A stretch of DNA of 9,992 bases from Spirosomataceae bacterium (GCA_030731175.1 JANQUM010000084.1:1-9992); one strand, 5' to 3'; shown: positions 1 through 7,067, counted from the stretch's first letter. Made by a program: numbers and translations. Notes: generated by a model from the sequence alone, not told the origin.

Positions 1-338
1 TAACGGCTTGCTTGCTCCACAACGTATTGATTAATTTTAATTTCGGGGGCTTTACATTCTACTAATAAATGAGGCGAGCCTTCACGGTTGTAAACCACAA
101 TGTCTGTTCGTTTTTGGAGTGAATTGTACGACGTTCCTTTTTCCACCTGAAATAAACCTCGGGAGTACCCGTAATTAGCAATCAATAGGTGGATTACGTG
201 CTGCCGCACCCATTCTTCGGGAGTTAAAACTATGTTTTTTTTTCTGATAATATCAAAGATTACAGACTTCCCGTCTGATTCCGTAATTTTGTAATCAAAC
301 TTGGGCAATGTGAGTACGGGCAGTTCGGGAATTTTCAT
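1..338 (-). CDS. Stand-alone HsdR N-terminal domain protein (partial, C-terminus beyond left edge)
   Basis: The first 112 residues of a minus-strand gene are visible, starting at the ATG at 338-336 (MKIPELPVLTLPKFDYK...). The frame is open to the left edge, so the C-terminus is missing. The sequence resembles the type I restriction enzyme R N-terminal family (HSDR_N_2): a conserved block around residues 39-50 (TPEEWVRQHVIH), then KRTDIVVYN (77-84) and LLVECKAP (91-98). D79, E94 and K96 fit a PD-(D/E)XK nuclease core. In Bacteroidota this domain commonly occurs as a small protein of about 150 residues without helicase or translocase domains, so this is probably a near-complete small gene and not a full HsdR. 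From memory it often neighbours holA, which cannot be checked here. Whether it cuts DNA is unknown. It is divergent from amn. Family call fairly sure; function uncertain. Confidence 0.85.
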   Translation of the reverse strand, partial: MKIPELPVLTLPKFDYKITESDGKSVIFDIIRKKNIVLTPEEWVRQHVIHLLIANYGYSRGLFQVEKGTSYNSLQKRTDIVVYNREGSPHLLVECKAPEIKINQYVVEQASR

Positions 339-532
339 TTGATAATGAACTTTAAATTTGTGGCTGAAGTTTATAACCCCAAGAAATCGGTAATACTAAG
401 GTTATAACCAGATTTTGCGGCGACAAAGTTTCACACAATTTCCCGCTCTGCTACTTACATTCTGTTCTTCGTTTGCCCTCTTTTGGAGGGATTTTCTGGT
501 AATAATTAACTATTTACAATAAACAGAAACGA
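339..532. promoter_or_regulatory. Divergent intergenic region between HsdR_N-like gene and amn
   Basis: This 194-bp gap must hold promoters for both flanking genes. A weak plus-strand -7 candidate for amn is TTCGTTTG at 468-475 (7 of 8 to the Bacteroidota TAnnTTTG consensus); it would give a leader of about 50 nt, and I see no good -33 TTG. A perfect 10-bp palindrome GGTTATAACC lies at 400-409. Its half TTATAACC recurs at 371-378, so the area has local dyad symmetry. No gene is supported in the gap. Confidence 0.4.
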
Positions 533-1321
533 ATGAAAACTAAAAAAGAAATTGTTGACAACTGGCTTCCACGCTACACTGGAACGCCCATTGAGGAATT
601 TAAACCTTATATTTTACTAACCAATTTTTACGATTACGTACAAATGTTTGCCGATAAATACGACGCCCCCATTCGAGGGATTGGTCGTTCGATGCAAACT
701 TCGTCACACGGAAATATCACGATCATAAATTTTGGAATGGGCAGCCCGCTGGCGGCAACTATCATGGATTTGCTTACCGCCGTAGAACCCAAAGCAGTTC
801 TGTTTTTGGGTAAATGCGGAGGTTTGAAGAAAGTGTCGCAACTCGGTGATTTCATTTTGCCAATTGCAGCAATCAGGGGTGAGGGAACGAGCGATGATTA
901 CGCACGACCTGAAATTCCAGCTTTGCCGTCTTTCCGGTTGCAACGCTCTGTCTCTGAGATGATAATCAAGCACAACATGGATTACTGGACGGGCACTGTT
1001 TACACAACTAACCGCCGGGTTTGGGAACATGACGAAGAGTTTAAGGAATATTTGAGGGAAATTAGAGCGTTAGGAATTGACATGGAAACGGCGACGATTT
1101 TTATCGTCGGCTTCGTAAACTCCATTCCGCACGGTGCATTATTATTGGTTTCTGACAACCCAATGCAGCCAGAAGGCGTAAAAACCGAAGAAAGCGACAA
1201 GGTTGTGACCACAAATTTTGTGCAAAAACACCTCGAAATCGGAATTGATTCATTGAACGAACTCGCTGAATCGGGAGAATCCGTAAAGCACCTTCGTTTT
1301 GAAAACGTGTTTCAGGGGTAA
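533..1321 (+). CDS. amn: AMP nucleosidase, short Bacteroidota form
   Basis: The 262-residue protein matches the Bacteroidota AMP nucleosidase family, which hydrolyses AMP to adenine and ribose 5-phosphate in purine salvage and adenylate control. It is a single nucleoside-phosphorylase-like (PNP_UDP) domain. Visible motifs are GMGSP (68-72), GKCGG (93-97, at the place of the usual GTxGG loop), the ribose-binding segment GIDMETAT (181-188, with M184 and E185), and SDNP (207-210), whose Asp is expected to contact the base. The enterobacterial Amn is about 480 residues with an extra N-terminal domain; that domain is absent here, as is usual in Bacteroidota. There is no signal peptide, so it should be cytosolic. 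The start at 533 leaves an N-terminus of normal family length. It is transcribed alone, divergent from the HsdR_N-like gene and convergent with sbcD. Confidence 0.92.
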   Translation: MKTKKEIVDNWLPRYTGTPIEEFKPYILLTNFYDYVQMFADKYDAPIRGIGRSMQTSSHGNITIINFGMGSPLAATIMDLLTAVEPKAVLFLGKCGGLKKVSQLGDFILPIAAIRGEGTSDDYARPEIPALPSFRLQRSVSEMIIKHNMDYWTGTVYTTNRRVWEHDEEFKEYLREIRALGIDMETATIFIVGFVNSIPHGALLLVSDNPMQPEGVKTEESDKVVTTNFVQKHLEIGIDSLNELAESGESVKHLRFENVFQG

Positions 1322-1336
1322 CGGAGATTTGACGAT

Positions 1337-1400
1337 ATTAGAATGGAGATTACAGAAGCGTGAAACGCTGATCAGTTTCGCTTTCTGTTCTATTTCTAAT
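1337..1400. terminator. Imperfect long hairpin between convergent amn and sbcD
   Basis: Outer arms ATTAGAA (1337-1343) and TTCTAAT (1394-1400) pair perfectly. An inner stem pairs ACAGAAGCG...AAAC (1352-1366) with GTTTCGCTTTCTGT (1375-1388), with small bulges, around the loop GCTGATCA. Downstream runs are only moderately T-rich on either strand. Its position between two convergent genes suggests a bidirectional terminator. The structure is seen in the sequence; the role is inferred. Confidence 0.5.
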
Positions 1401-1429
1401 GAAAAACTCTTACTTGTTGCCAATCAAAC

Positions 1430-2641
1430 TCACTCATTTTCGGAAACTTCCTGAAATAACTCGTCGAAAGCATTGATGAGTTCGTTTCTGGAAGTTTCTT
1501 CAATCTCATCTCCTTCAATTCGTTTTAGGAAAATTGCTTTCGGTGAAAGCGAAGCTACGTTTTCGCCAATGGCAAAAAGTTGAGCCGTTCCCGCTACTTT
1601 ATTTTTGTAGGAAAGTTTTGAAATTACGATAGCAAAATCGTGGTTTTCAAACTCTTGGTTCATCAAATTAAAACGAAGTGTATGGTTTGGGTCGTAGGTT
1701 TCTTCTTCCACCAAAATTTCCATCAAAGTGGGTAATTGGCATTCAGACTGATAGGATTCAAGGCTTTTCCAAACGTCGTCAACCGTTCCTTTCATGCGTT
1801 TCAATTCTCGAAATTTCGGAACTTCTACGAGTTTGGGAGTTTGAATTTTTCCGTTTTCTAACGTTAGCTCAATCACGTACTTTTGATCTTTTCTTTCGCT
1901 AAAACTCAACGAAATTGGCGAACCTGAATAGCGGATGTAATCTGAATCTGCGATGCGTTGCGGCTTGTGAATATGCCCGAGAGCGATGTAATCAAATGCT
2001 TTCGGAAAATTATCAGAAGTGAAAGCTGCGACGCCGCCAATGGCGTGAACTTCTCGTTCGCTATCCGAAGTACTTACACCCTGCACGTACAAATGCCCCA
2101 TCGCAATGCTCGGAACGTCGGGGTTCAATAATTCCGCCAGCGATTCGTAATGTGATTTTATTCCTTCGCTGATTTGTAATAATTGATTATCGTAACTGTT
2201 TGCCGATACAGATTTCCGAAGGTCAGCATCTCTCAAATACGGAACGGCGGCAATTTGCAAAACTGGTTCGTTAGCTTCGTTTTTTATTACAATCAGTTCA
2301 TCCTGAATGTCTTCCGTCGCTTGCCCAACGACATCGACGTTTAACAAATTTAGAATGTCTTTTGGTGCGTTGAGCAATGACGGCGAATCGTGATTTCCTC
2401 CGGTTATTATCACCCGACAATTCAACGGAATGAGTTGTTTCAAGAAATTATAATACATCGTCAACGCCGAATTTTTCGGATTTGTGGTATCAAAAATATC
2501 TCCCGAAACGAGTAATAGTTCGGTTTTTCTTTCCCGTATTTCGTGCACTAACCAGTTTAGAAAAAGAACGTTGTCTTCTTCTAAACTGTATTTGTGTAAT
2601 GATTTTCCGAGGTGCCAATCGGCGGTGTGGAGGATTTTCAT
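1430..2641 (-). CDS. sbcD: Nuclease SbcCD subunit D (Mre11-type phosphoesterase)
   Basis: The 403-residue protein has all expected calcineurin-like phosphoesterase motifs in order: TADWH (6-10; metal ligands D8, H10), SGDIFD (46-51; D48), GGNHD (81-85; N83, H84), MGH (181-183) and ALGHIH (220-225; H223, H225). These place it in the SbcD/Mre11 family, the Mn-dependent nuclease half of SbcCD, which opens hairpins and processes double-strand ends in the cytoplasm. The C-terminal part (about 265-375) fits the SbcD capping domain. Length is typical. The start is fixed by the family's MKILHTADWH N-terminus. The stop codon of the upstream MuiA-like gene is one base before this ATG, so the two are probably co-transcribed and translationally coupled. 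No sbcC follows: the next gene leftward is amn, convergent. SbcD normally needs the SbcC ATPase, so sbcC is probably elsewhere. Confidence 0.95.
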   Translation of the reverse strand: MKILHTADWHLGKSLHKYSLEEDNVLFLNWLVHEIRERKTELLLVSGDIFDTTNPKNSALTMYYNFLKQLIPLNCRVIITGGNHDSPSLLNAPKDILNLLNVDVVGQATEDIQDELIVIKNEANEPVLQIAAVPYLRDADLRKSVSANSYDNQLLQISEGIKSHYESLAELLNPDVPSIAMGHLYVQGVSTSDSEREVHAIGGVAAFTSDNFPKAFDYIALGHIHKPQRIADSDYIRYSGSPISLSFSERKDQKYVIELTLENGKIQTPKLVEVPKFRELKRMKGTVDDVWKSLESYQSECQLPTLMEILVEEETYDPNHTLRFNLMNQEFENHDFAIVISKLSYKNKVAGTAQLFAIGENVASLSPKAIFLKRIEGDEIEETSRNELINAFDELFQEVSENE

Positions 2642-2642
2642 A

Positions 2643-4538
2643 TTACTTTACTTCAACCAATTGGTCTTTTGGGTATTTTACGGTGTATTTCAGTTGGAGC
2701 GTGCGGCTTTCGTTGGGTGCTAAATTGAGATTCCAAGATATCTTGCCCGTTTCGGCATCAACTGTTGCCCCTTTTGCTTCGGTGTCATAGACTTCCACAA
2801 CTTTATATTTTGATAACGGAAACTGATCCATGACGATCAAATTTGCGGCAAATGATTTCGTATTCCGAACTTCAATCTCGTAACCGTAAGTGTCAATTTT
2901 ATTTCCACCAATACATTGTTTTTTCTGATACGTTTTGATGCGTTCTCGTTTGATAATCAATTGCTTATCTCGCCCCATCGAAATGTTTAGCGTATCTTCA
3001 TTACTAAGGTCAAGTGCGGATTCTCCGAGGTAAGTTCCTTCAAAATAGAGGTTGGCAGCTCCGGGTAATAAATTGTATTGTTCCCAGTCAATTATCTTGG
3101 CTTTTAGGAACGCCACGTTGTCGATTTTCGGAATGGTGGTGTATTCGTATTGAGCCGGAATTTGTAGTTCTTTCAATTCGGCGGTGTACTCTTTACCGTC
3201 AGAAGGTACGCTGAATTTTTCTTTTAACTCAAAATTTAGACTCGTCGGAGCGTCCGATTCGTTCATTAACTGTTTGATTTCGACGGCTTGGGGAGCGGCA
3301 AACGCAACTGATCTACCTTTCCCGATGGAAGCAACTGCACCCGTCATTTCTTTTTTTCTTTGAACGCCGTAACCGACTACAACCACTTCTTCTAATGCTT
3401 TGGCGTCTTCTTGCATCGAAACGTTGATGTTAGATGCGTTTACAAAGCGGTTTTGATTAACAAAACCAATGTAGCTAAAACTCAAGTTGTTCCGTTTACT
3501 TCGTAAATCTGGCGGAATTGCCAATTGGTAAAAACCGTTTTCATTGGTTACTGTTCCTAACGTTGTTCCCATAATCAAGACATTTGCCCCAATTATTGGG
3601 GTATTATCACTTGCACTTGTTACCACACCGTTTACCTGAGAAATTTCAGTTTTTTCGTTCTCGATATTATTTTGGTAAGCTTCGTAGCTGTTCGCCTCGC
3701 CCCAATACCACGTTTTGAGTTCGGGGGCTTCACCGTTTTGTTTCGGATTGGCATTTGAGAGCGTCAAACGCACATTTTTCCAATCTTCGCCCGTGTATTG
3801 ATAAACATCGGCTTTGTAAAGTAAGCGAAGCGGCATTGAAATATTCGTAATTTTAAGGTCGTAATTAGGCTTCCAGCCCGCTTCTTTCACGAAATAACTC
3901 AGCGTTAAATCTACTTTTTCAGATTTTTCAAACGCAATAATCAACGTAATTTCGGATGTTGTTTGCTGCGGACTATTTCGGAGATTCGTCATGACTCGGT
4001 TGGTTGTTTTTACGCTATCTTCGAGAGCATTCAATTTCAAATTTAAGTCGTATTGTTTGTTTACAACTTCGGTGATTTCTTGTTTGAAATAATCAACCAC
4101 GGCTTTTAAATCGGCGGGTTTCATACCCGACTGTTCGCCACCAACACGTTGGTTTTGTAACAACAAATCTTCCTGCTTTTTGAGTAAATTCAGGTCTTTC
4201 GATATTACGCCAATTTTGCTTTTAAAGCCCGCAATTTTGGCGTTCAAGGCTTCAATTTCGTCGGCGGCTTTTTCGTTGTCAAATGCCGTGACTTGTCGGT
4301 GATTTAACGAAAGAATCGTCAAATCGTTTTTCGTAGAAATTTGAATGCTGTTCGGATCTAAACTTTGGGATAAGTTTTTGATGATAAGTGAATTGTCTCC
4401 TTTCTGTAAGGAAACGTTTGCTTTCCGAACAACTTGGGCACCGTTGGTAAAAACGGTCACGTTATCAATGGTAGAGTTTACTTCGGTTTGACCGACAAGT
4501 ACCATTGGAAGAAGGAGGAGAGTAAGGATTTTTTTCAT
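2643..4538 (-). CDS. Exported MuiA-like DUF4140/DUF4139 protein with inserted SusC-type regulatory domain
   Basis: This 631-residue protein starts with a Sec signal peptide (MKKILTLLLLPMVLVG, cleavage near 16). Residues 23-125 resemble the N-terminal DUF4140 domain (VTVFTNGAQVVRKANVSL). A likely coiled coil lies at about 87-185. A DUF4139 beta-rich region follows, starting near 213 (YFVKEAGWKPNYDLKI) and ending near 620 (APNESRTLQLKYTVKYP). This order is that of the mucoidy inhibitor MuiA family, whose biochemical role is unknown. Residues about 298-404 are an insert: a carboxypeptidase-regulatory-like domain (VNGVVTSASDNTPIIGANV, then GFYQLAIP) ending in EEVVVVGYG (383-391) and MTGAVASIG, the signature of the SusC/RagA N-terminus and plug start. 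No receptor barrel is present. The protein should be periplasmic or outer-membrane associated. It leads a two-gene unit with sbcD. Family assignment is firm; function is not known. Confidence 0.88.
   Translation of the reverse strand: MKKILTLLLLPMVLVGQTEVNSTIDNVTVFTNGAQVVRKANVSLQKGDNSLIIKNLSQSLDPNSIQISTKNDLTILSLNHRQVTAFDNEKAADEIEALNAKIAGFKSKIGVISKDLNLLKKQEDLLLQNQRVGGEQSGMKPADLKAVVDYFKQEITEVVNKQYDLNLKLNALEDSVKTTNRVMTNLRNSPQQTTSEITLIIAFEKSEKVDLTLSYFVKEAGWKPNYDLKITNISMPLRLLYKADVYQYTGEDWKNVRLTLSNANPKQNGEAPELKTWYWGEANSYEAYQNNIENEKTEISQVNGVVTSASDNTPIIGANVLIMGTTLGTVTNENGFYQLAIPPDLRSKRNNLSFSYIGFVNQNRFVNASNINVSMQEDAKALEEVVVVGYGVQRKKEMTGAVASIGKGRSVAFAAPQAVEIKQLMNESDAPTSLNFELKEKFSVPSDGKEYTAELKELQIPAQYEYTTIPKIDNVAFLKAKIIDWEQYNLLPGAANLYFEGTYLGESALDLSNEDTLNISMGRDKQLIIKRERIKTYQKKQCIGGNKIDTYGYEIEVRNTKSFAANLIVMDQFPLSKYKVVEVYDTEAKGATVDAETGKISWNLNLAPNESRTLQLKYTVKYPKDQLVEVK
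3327..3647 (-). other. SusC/RagA-type CarboxypepD_reg domain plus TonB-box-like motif inside the MuiA-like gene
   Basis: Residues 298-404 of the MuiA-like protein read like the start of a SusC-family transporter: a beta-sandwich regulatory domain with TNENGFYQLAIP and LSFSYIGFVNQ, then the LEEVVVVGYG stretch (coded at 3366-3395), where SusC-type proteins carry the TonB box, and the first plug residues KKEMTGAVASIG. The segment is in frame with uninterrupted DUF4139 sequence on both sides, so it is a genuine domain insertion and not a frameshift or assembly join visible at this level. Confidence 0.8.
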
Positions 4539-4563
4539 GGCGGCTTTTAGTGTTTAACTTCTG

Positions 4564-4571
4564 TAAATATA
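4564..4571 (-). promoter_or_regulatory. Candidate -7 element for the MuiA-like/sbcD unit
   Basis: Read on the minus strand this is TATATTTA, 7 of 8 to TAnnTTTG. It lies about 25 bp ahead of the MuiA-like ATG, giving a leader of about 20 nt. I found no -33 TTG at the ideal spacing. Confidence 0.35.
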
Positions 4572-4590
4572 CTGCACAAGTTTCAAATTA

Positions 4591-4635
4591 TTGGTAAGCT
4601 AAAAACAAACCGTCGTTTTTTGTATTTTTACAAAA
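4591..4635 (+). promoter_or_regulatory. Candidate promoter with overlapping inverted repeat, upstream of the PPC-domain gene
   Basis: A TTG at 4591-4593 and the T-rich GTTTTTTG at 4615-4622 (6 of the 8 positions of TAnnTTTG, spacing 21) form a plausible Bacteroidota promoter. The 3' part overlaps a perfect inverted repeat, TTTTGTA (4618-4624) and TACAAAA (4629-4635), with a 4-nt centre. Transcription from here would start near 4628, leaving about 38 nt before the preferred ATG at 4666. Confidence 0.35.
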
Positions 4636-4665
4636 CTGAAAATGCCTGTTCTACGCTACAATCTT

Positions 4666-5145
4666 ATGAAATACCTTTTCTTTCTGATTTTTTCGATGGC
4701 ATTTTTTCAATGCAAAAACACCCAATCAATGGACACTGAAAACGTAAAAATTCACGCATTTCGTTTGAAACCTAATCAAGATTTGAAAAAAGAAATTGAG
4801 GCTTTTGTCAAGAAAGAAAAGATCGAAGCCGGTTGGATTATGACTTGCGTGGGCAGCTTAACACAGTCGAATATACGTTTCGCAAATCAGCCTGAAGGTG
4901 CCAAAAGTAACGGTCATTTCGAAATTGTGAGCCTGGTGGGTACGGTCAGCGTGAATGGCTCGCACATTCATCTTAGTATGTCTGACAGCTTGGGCAAAAC
5001 TACGGGCGGGCATTTATTAGAAGGAAATCTGATTTATACCACCGCAGAAATCGTGATTGGTGAAAGTAGGGATCATACGTTTAACCGTGAAAAAGACGGC
5101 TCAACTCCGTGGGAGGAATTGCAGGTTAAAACGAAGAAAAACTAA
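4666..5145 (+). CDS. Exported PPC/DUF296-domain protein, possible lipoprotein
   Basis: The protein is 159 residues from the ATG at 4666. An in-frame ATG at 4642 would add eight residues (MPVLRYNL) ahead of the signal peptide; 4666 is preferred because it gives a clean export signal, MKYLFFLIFSMAFFQC. C16 could be a lipidated cysteine, but the FFQC lipobox is poor. The rest is one PPC (plant and prokaryote conserved, DUF296) domain, about residues 27-136: HAFRLKPNQDLKKEIEAFV, then GSHIHLSMSDSLGKTTGGHL (98-117) and YTTAEIVIGE. H100, H102 and H116 are the family's conserved histidines and could bind metal. Bacterial members are usually annotated as DNA-binding by analogy with plant AT-hook proteins, but export argues against that here. 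Function unknown. The gene is single, divergent from the MuiA-like gene and convergent with the GMC gene. Confidence 0.82.
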   Translation: MKYLFFLIFSMAFFQCKNTQSMDTENVKIHAFRLKPNQDLKKEIEAFVKKEKIEAGWIMTCVGSLTQSNIRFANQPEGAKSNGHFEIVSLVGTVSVNGSHIHLSMSDSLGKTTGGHLLEGNLIYTTAEIVIGESRDHTFNREKDGSTPWEELQVKTKKN

Positions 5146-5251
5146 CAGTATATGCGTTAAAAAGCATTTAAACCATATAATCTATTGAAAGCGTTAGCCA
5201 ACGAAATGTCAGAGGTTTTTACCAGCAAGTTGGGCCTAATCAATGTCAAAT

Positions 5252-5299
5252 AAACCACTGGGGATTCGCAAACTGATTCTTACAAATCCCCACTGGTTT
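5252..5299. terminator. Bidirectional terminator hairpin between convergent genes
   Basis: Arms AAACCACTGGGGATT (5252-5266) and AATCCCCACTGGTTT (5285-5299) pair over 15 nt with a single C-C mismatch (5258/5293) and an 18-nt loop. On the plus strand the stem runs into a T run; on the minus strand the bases after it read TATTTGACATT, also T-rich. It can therefore end both the PPC-domain gene and the GMC gene. The rest of the 162-bp gap (5146-5251) shows nothing else I can support. Confidence 0.8.
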
Positions 5300-5307
5300 T
5301 CTCTCGC

Positions 5308-7023
5308 TTACAAATTCATTTTCTTCAACTCATTTACTGCAAAATCTGCGGCTCGTGCGGTCATTGCCATGTAGGTCAGCGAAGGATTTACGCAAGAGGT
5401 AGAAGTCATCGCCGCTCCGTCAGTTACGAAAACGTTTTCTGCTCCCCAAACTTGGTTATTGCCGTTTAAAACCGAAGTTTTTGGGTCGCGACCCATCCGT
5501 GCTGTCCCCATTTCATGAATTCCCACGCCCGGACTTTTCTCTTTATCGTTATAGCCGCTTACGTCTTTGAAACCGGCAATTTCGAGCATTGCGACTGCCT
5601 CTTGCATCATTGCTTCCCGCATTTTCCATTCGTTTTCGCCCCAGGCGGCATCAAATTCAATGATTGGCAAGCCCCAGCTATCTTTCGTTTCAGAAAGTGT
5701 CATGCGGTTGGTAGGGTCGGGGAGGGTTTCACCGAAACCACCAAACCAAATTGACCAGGCACCCGGCTCGGTAAGTGATTCTTTAAATTCTGCACCGAAA
5801 GTTGCTCCTGAAGGCGGCGTGTTTCCACGACCTCGCGATACTGCTCCCTGATACCCAAAGCCACGCAGAAAGTCGCGTTTGTCATTTCCCCAATTGGCAA
5901 ACCGCGGAATGTAAAAGCCGTTCGGTCGGCGACCAAACTCATACTTGTCTTCAAAGCCTTCGTAAGTTCCGCTTGCCCCAACGGCAAGGTGGTGGTCCAT
6001 GATATTTCTGCCCAATTGGTCGCTTTCGTTGCCAAGTCCGTTCGGGTGTTTTGATGATTTTGATTGCATCATTATCCACGCCGTATTCATAGAAGAAGCA
6101 TTCAGGAATATTAATTTTCCGAAATACTCAATCTCCTCTTTGGTGTTTTCGTCAATGGCTTTTACGCCGATAACTTTCTCGGTATCTTTTTCAAAAATTA
6201 CGCTGTAAACTATTTTGTCGTTGATTAAGGTCAGATTATTTGTTCGTTGAGCGGCAGGGAGCGAACCACTATTTGTGCTGTAGTACGCCCCGAATGGGCA
6301 GCCACGCTTGCAAAGATTTCGGTATTGACACGTTCCGCGTCCGAGCGAAAGTTGTTCTTCGGTGGGTTCTGTCAAGTGAGCCGCCCGCCCAATGGTCATG
6401 CGGCGATCTTTGTATTTTTGCTCAATGCTTTTCTTCATTTCTTTCTCCACGCAGTTCATTTCCATTGGTGGTTGGAAAATACCGTCGGGAAGCACGTCTA
6501 GTCCTTCTTTTTGTCCGCTAACTCCCACAAAACGCTCTACGTGGTCATACCAAGGGGCAAGGTCTTGGTAGCGAATTGGCCAGTCAACGCCGTGCCCGTC
6601 TTCGAGGTTTGCCATAAAATCCCGCTCGTTCCAGCGGTAAGATTGTTTCCCCCAAGTCAAAGAGCGACCGCCCGTTTGGTAGCCACGCACCCAATCAAAA
6701 CGGCGTTTTTCGGCAAAAGGGTATTTTACATCGTTTACAAAATGCGGTAAAATATCTTCAGATTTGGCAAATCCCGCCCTTGCTCCTGAGTAATAATCTT
6801 TGAGTTGTTCCTGCGTTAGATTTCCCCGGTGCGGAAAATCCCACGGGTTTTTATAGGCGTTTTCGTAGCCAGTAATGTGTTCTACGTGCCGACCACGTTC
6901 AAGCATCAGAACTTTTAACCCCTTTTCAGTCAGTTCTTTAGCCGCCATTCCGCCCGACATTCCGGATCCGACCACGATGGCATCGTAAGTTAATCCCTCT
7001 TTAGCTCTTCCTTGAATATTCAT
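5308..7023 (-). CDS. GMC-family FAD oxidoreductase with probable 3Fe-4S cysteine triad
   Basis: The 571-residue protein is a glucose-methanol-choline (GMC) flavoenzyme. YDAIVVGSGMSGGMAAKEL (13-31) is the FAD-binding Rossmann motif (G19, G21, G24), followed by E42 at the end of beta 2 to bind the ribose. The C-terminal GMC_oxred_C region carries GIHEMGTARMG (501-511; H503) and CVNPSLT (544-550; N546), the expected catalytic His-Asn pair. Near the middle, TCQYRNLCKRGCPFGA (231-246) places C232, C238 and C242 in C-X5-C-X3-C spacing. As I recall, this is the spacing of the 3Fe-4S ligands in the catalytic subunit of bacterial FAD-dependent glucose dehydrogenase, so electron transfer to a partner, not to oxygen, is likely. 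The substrate is probably a sugar or alcohol but cannot be read from sequence. No export signal is visible. The gluconate 2-dehydrogenase subunit 3-type partner often found beside such enzymes is not in the window. Confidence 0.92.
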   Translation of the reverse strand: MNIQGRAKEGLTYDAIVVGSGMSGGMAAKELTEKGLKVLMLERGRHVEHITGYENAYKNPWDFPHRGNLTQEQLKDYYSGARAGFAKSEDILPHFVNDVKYPFAEKRRFDWVRGYQTGGRSLTWGKQSYRWNERDFMANLEDGHGVDWPIRYQDLAPWYDHVERFVGVSGQKEGLDVLPDGIFQPPMEMNCVEKEMKKSIEQKYKDRRMTIGRAAHLTEPTEEQLSLGRGTCQYRNLCKRGCPFGAYYSTNSGSLPAAQRTNNLTLINDKIVYSVIFEKDTEKVIGVKAIDENTKEEIEYFGKLIFLNASSMNTAWIMMQSKSSKHPNGLGNESDQLGRNIMDHHLAVGASGTYEGFEDKYEFGRRPNGFYIPRFANWGNDKRDFLRGFGYQGAVSRGRGNTPPSGATFGAEFKESLTEPGAWSIWFGGFGETLPDPTNRMTLSETKDSWGLPIIEFDAAWGENEWKMREAMMQEAVAMLEIAGFKDVSGYNDKEKSPGVGIHEMGTARMGRDPKTSVLNGNNQVWGAENVFVTDGAAMTSTSCVNPSLTYMAMTARAADFAVNELKKMNL

Positions 7024-7067
7024 AGTTGGTTGAATAGGTTTTAGTATGATTAACTATTATTGATGTA

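Noticed and set aside
345..407. A 20-codon plus-strand ORF (MNFKFVAEVYNPKKS...) in the gap before amn.
   Set aside because: Very short, no recognisable motif, and it overlaps the promoter region of the divergent gene; chance ORF.
704..1030. A 108-codon minus-strand ORF inside amn.
   Set aside because: It lies opposite a well-conserved gene, has no recognisable domain and its composition is that of an antisense shadow.
2643..4538. Reading the MuiA-like gene as a broken or chimeric SusC transporter gene.
   Set aside because: The frame is intact throughout, DUF4139-like sequence continues on both sides of the SusC-type segment, and the signal peptide and stop are in normal places.
4642..4665. 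Upstream ATG of the PPC-domain gene adding MPVLRYNL.
   Set aside because: It would put eight residues before a clean signal peptide and lies very close to the predicted transcription start.
4666..5145. Calling the PPC/DUF296 protein a DNA-binding protein.
   Set aside because: The N-terminal export signal makes contact with DNA unlikely, and the annotation rests on plant AT-hook proteins, whose AT-hook is absent here.
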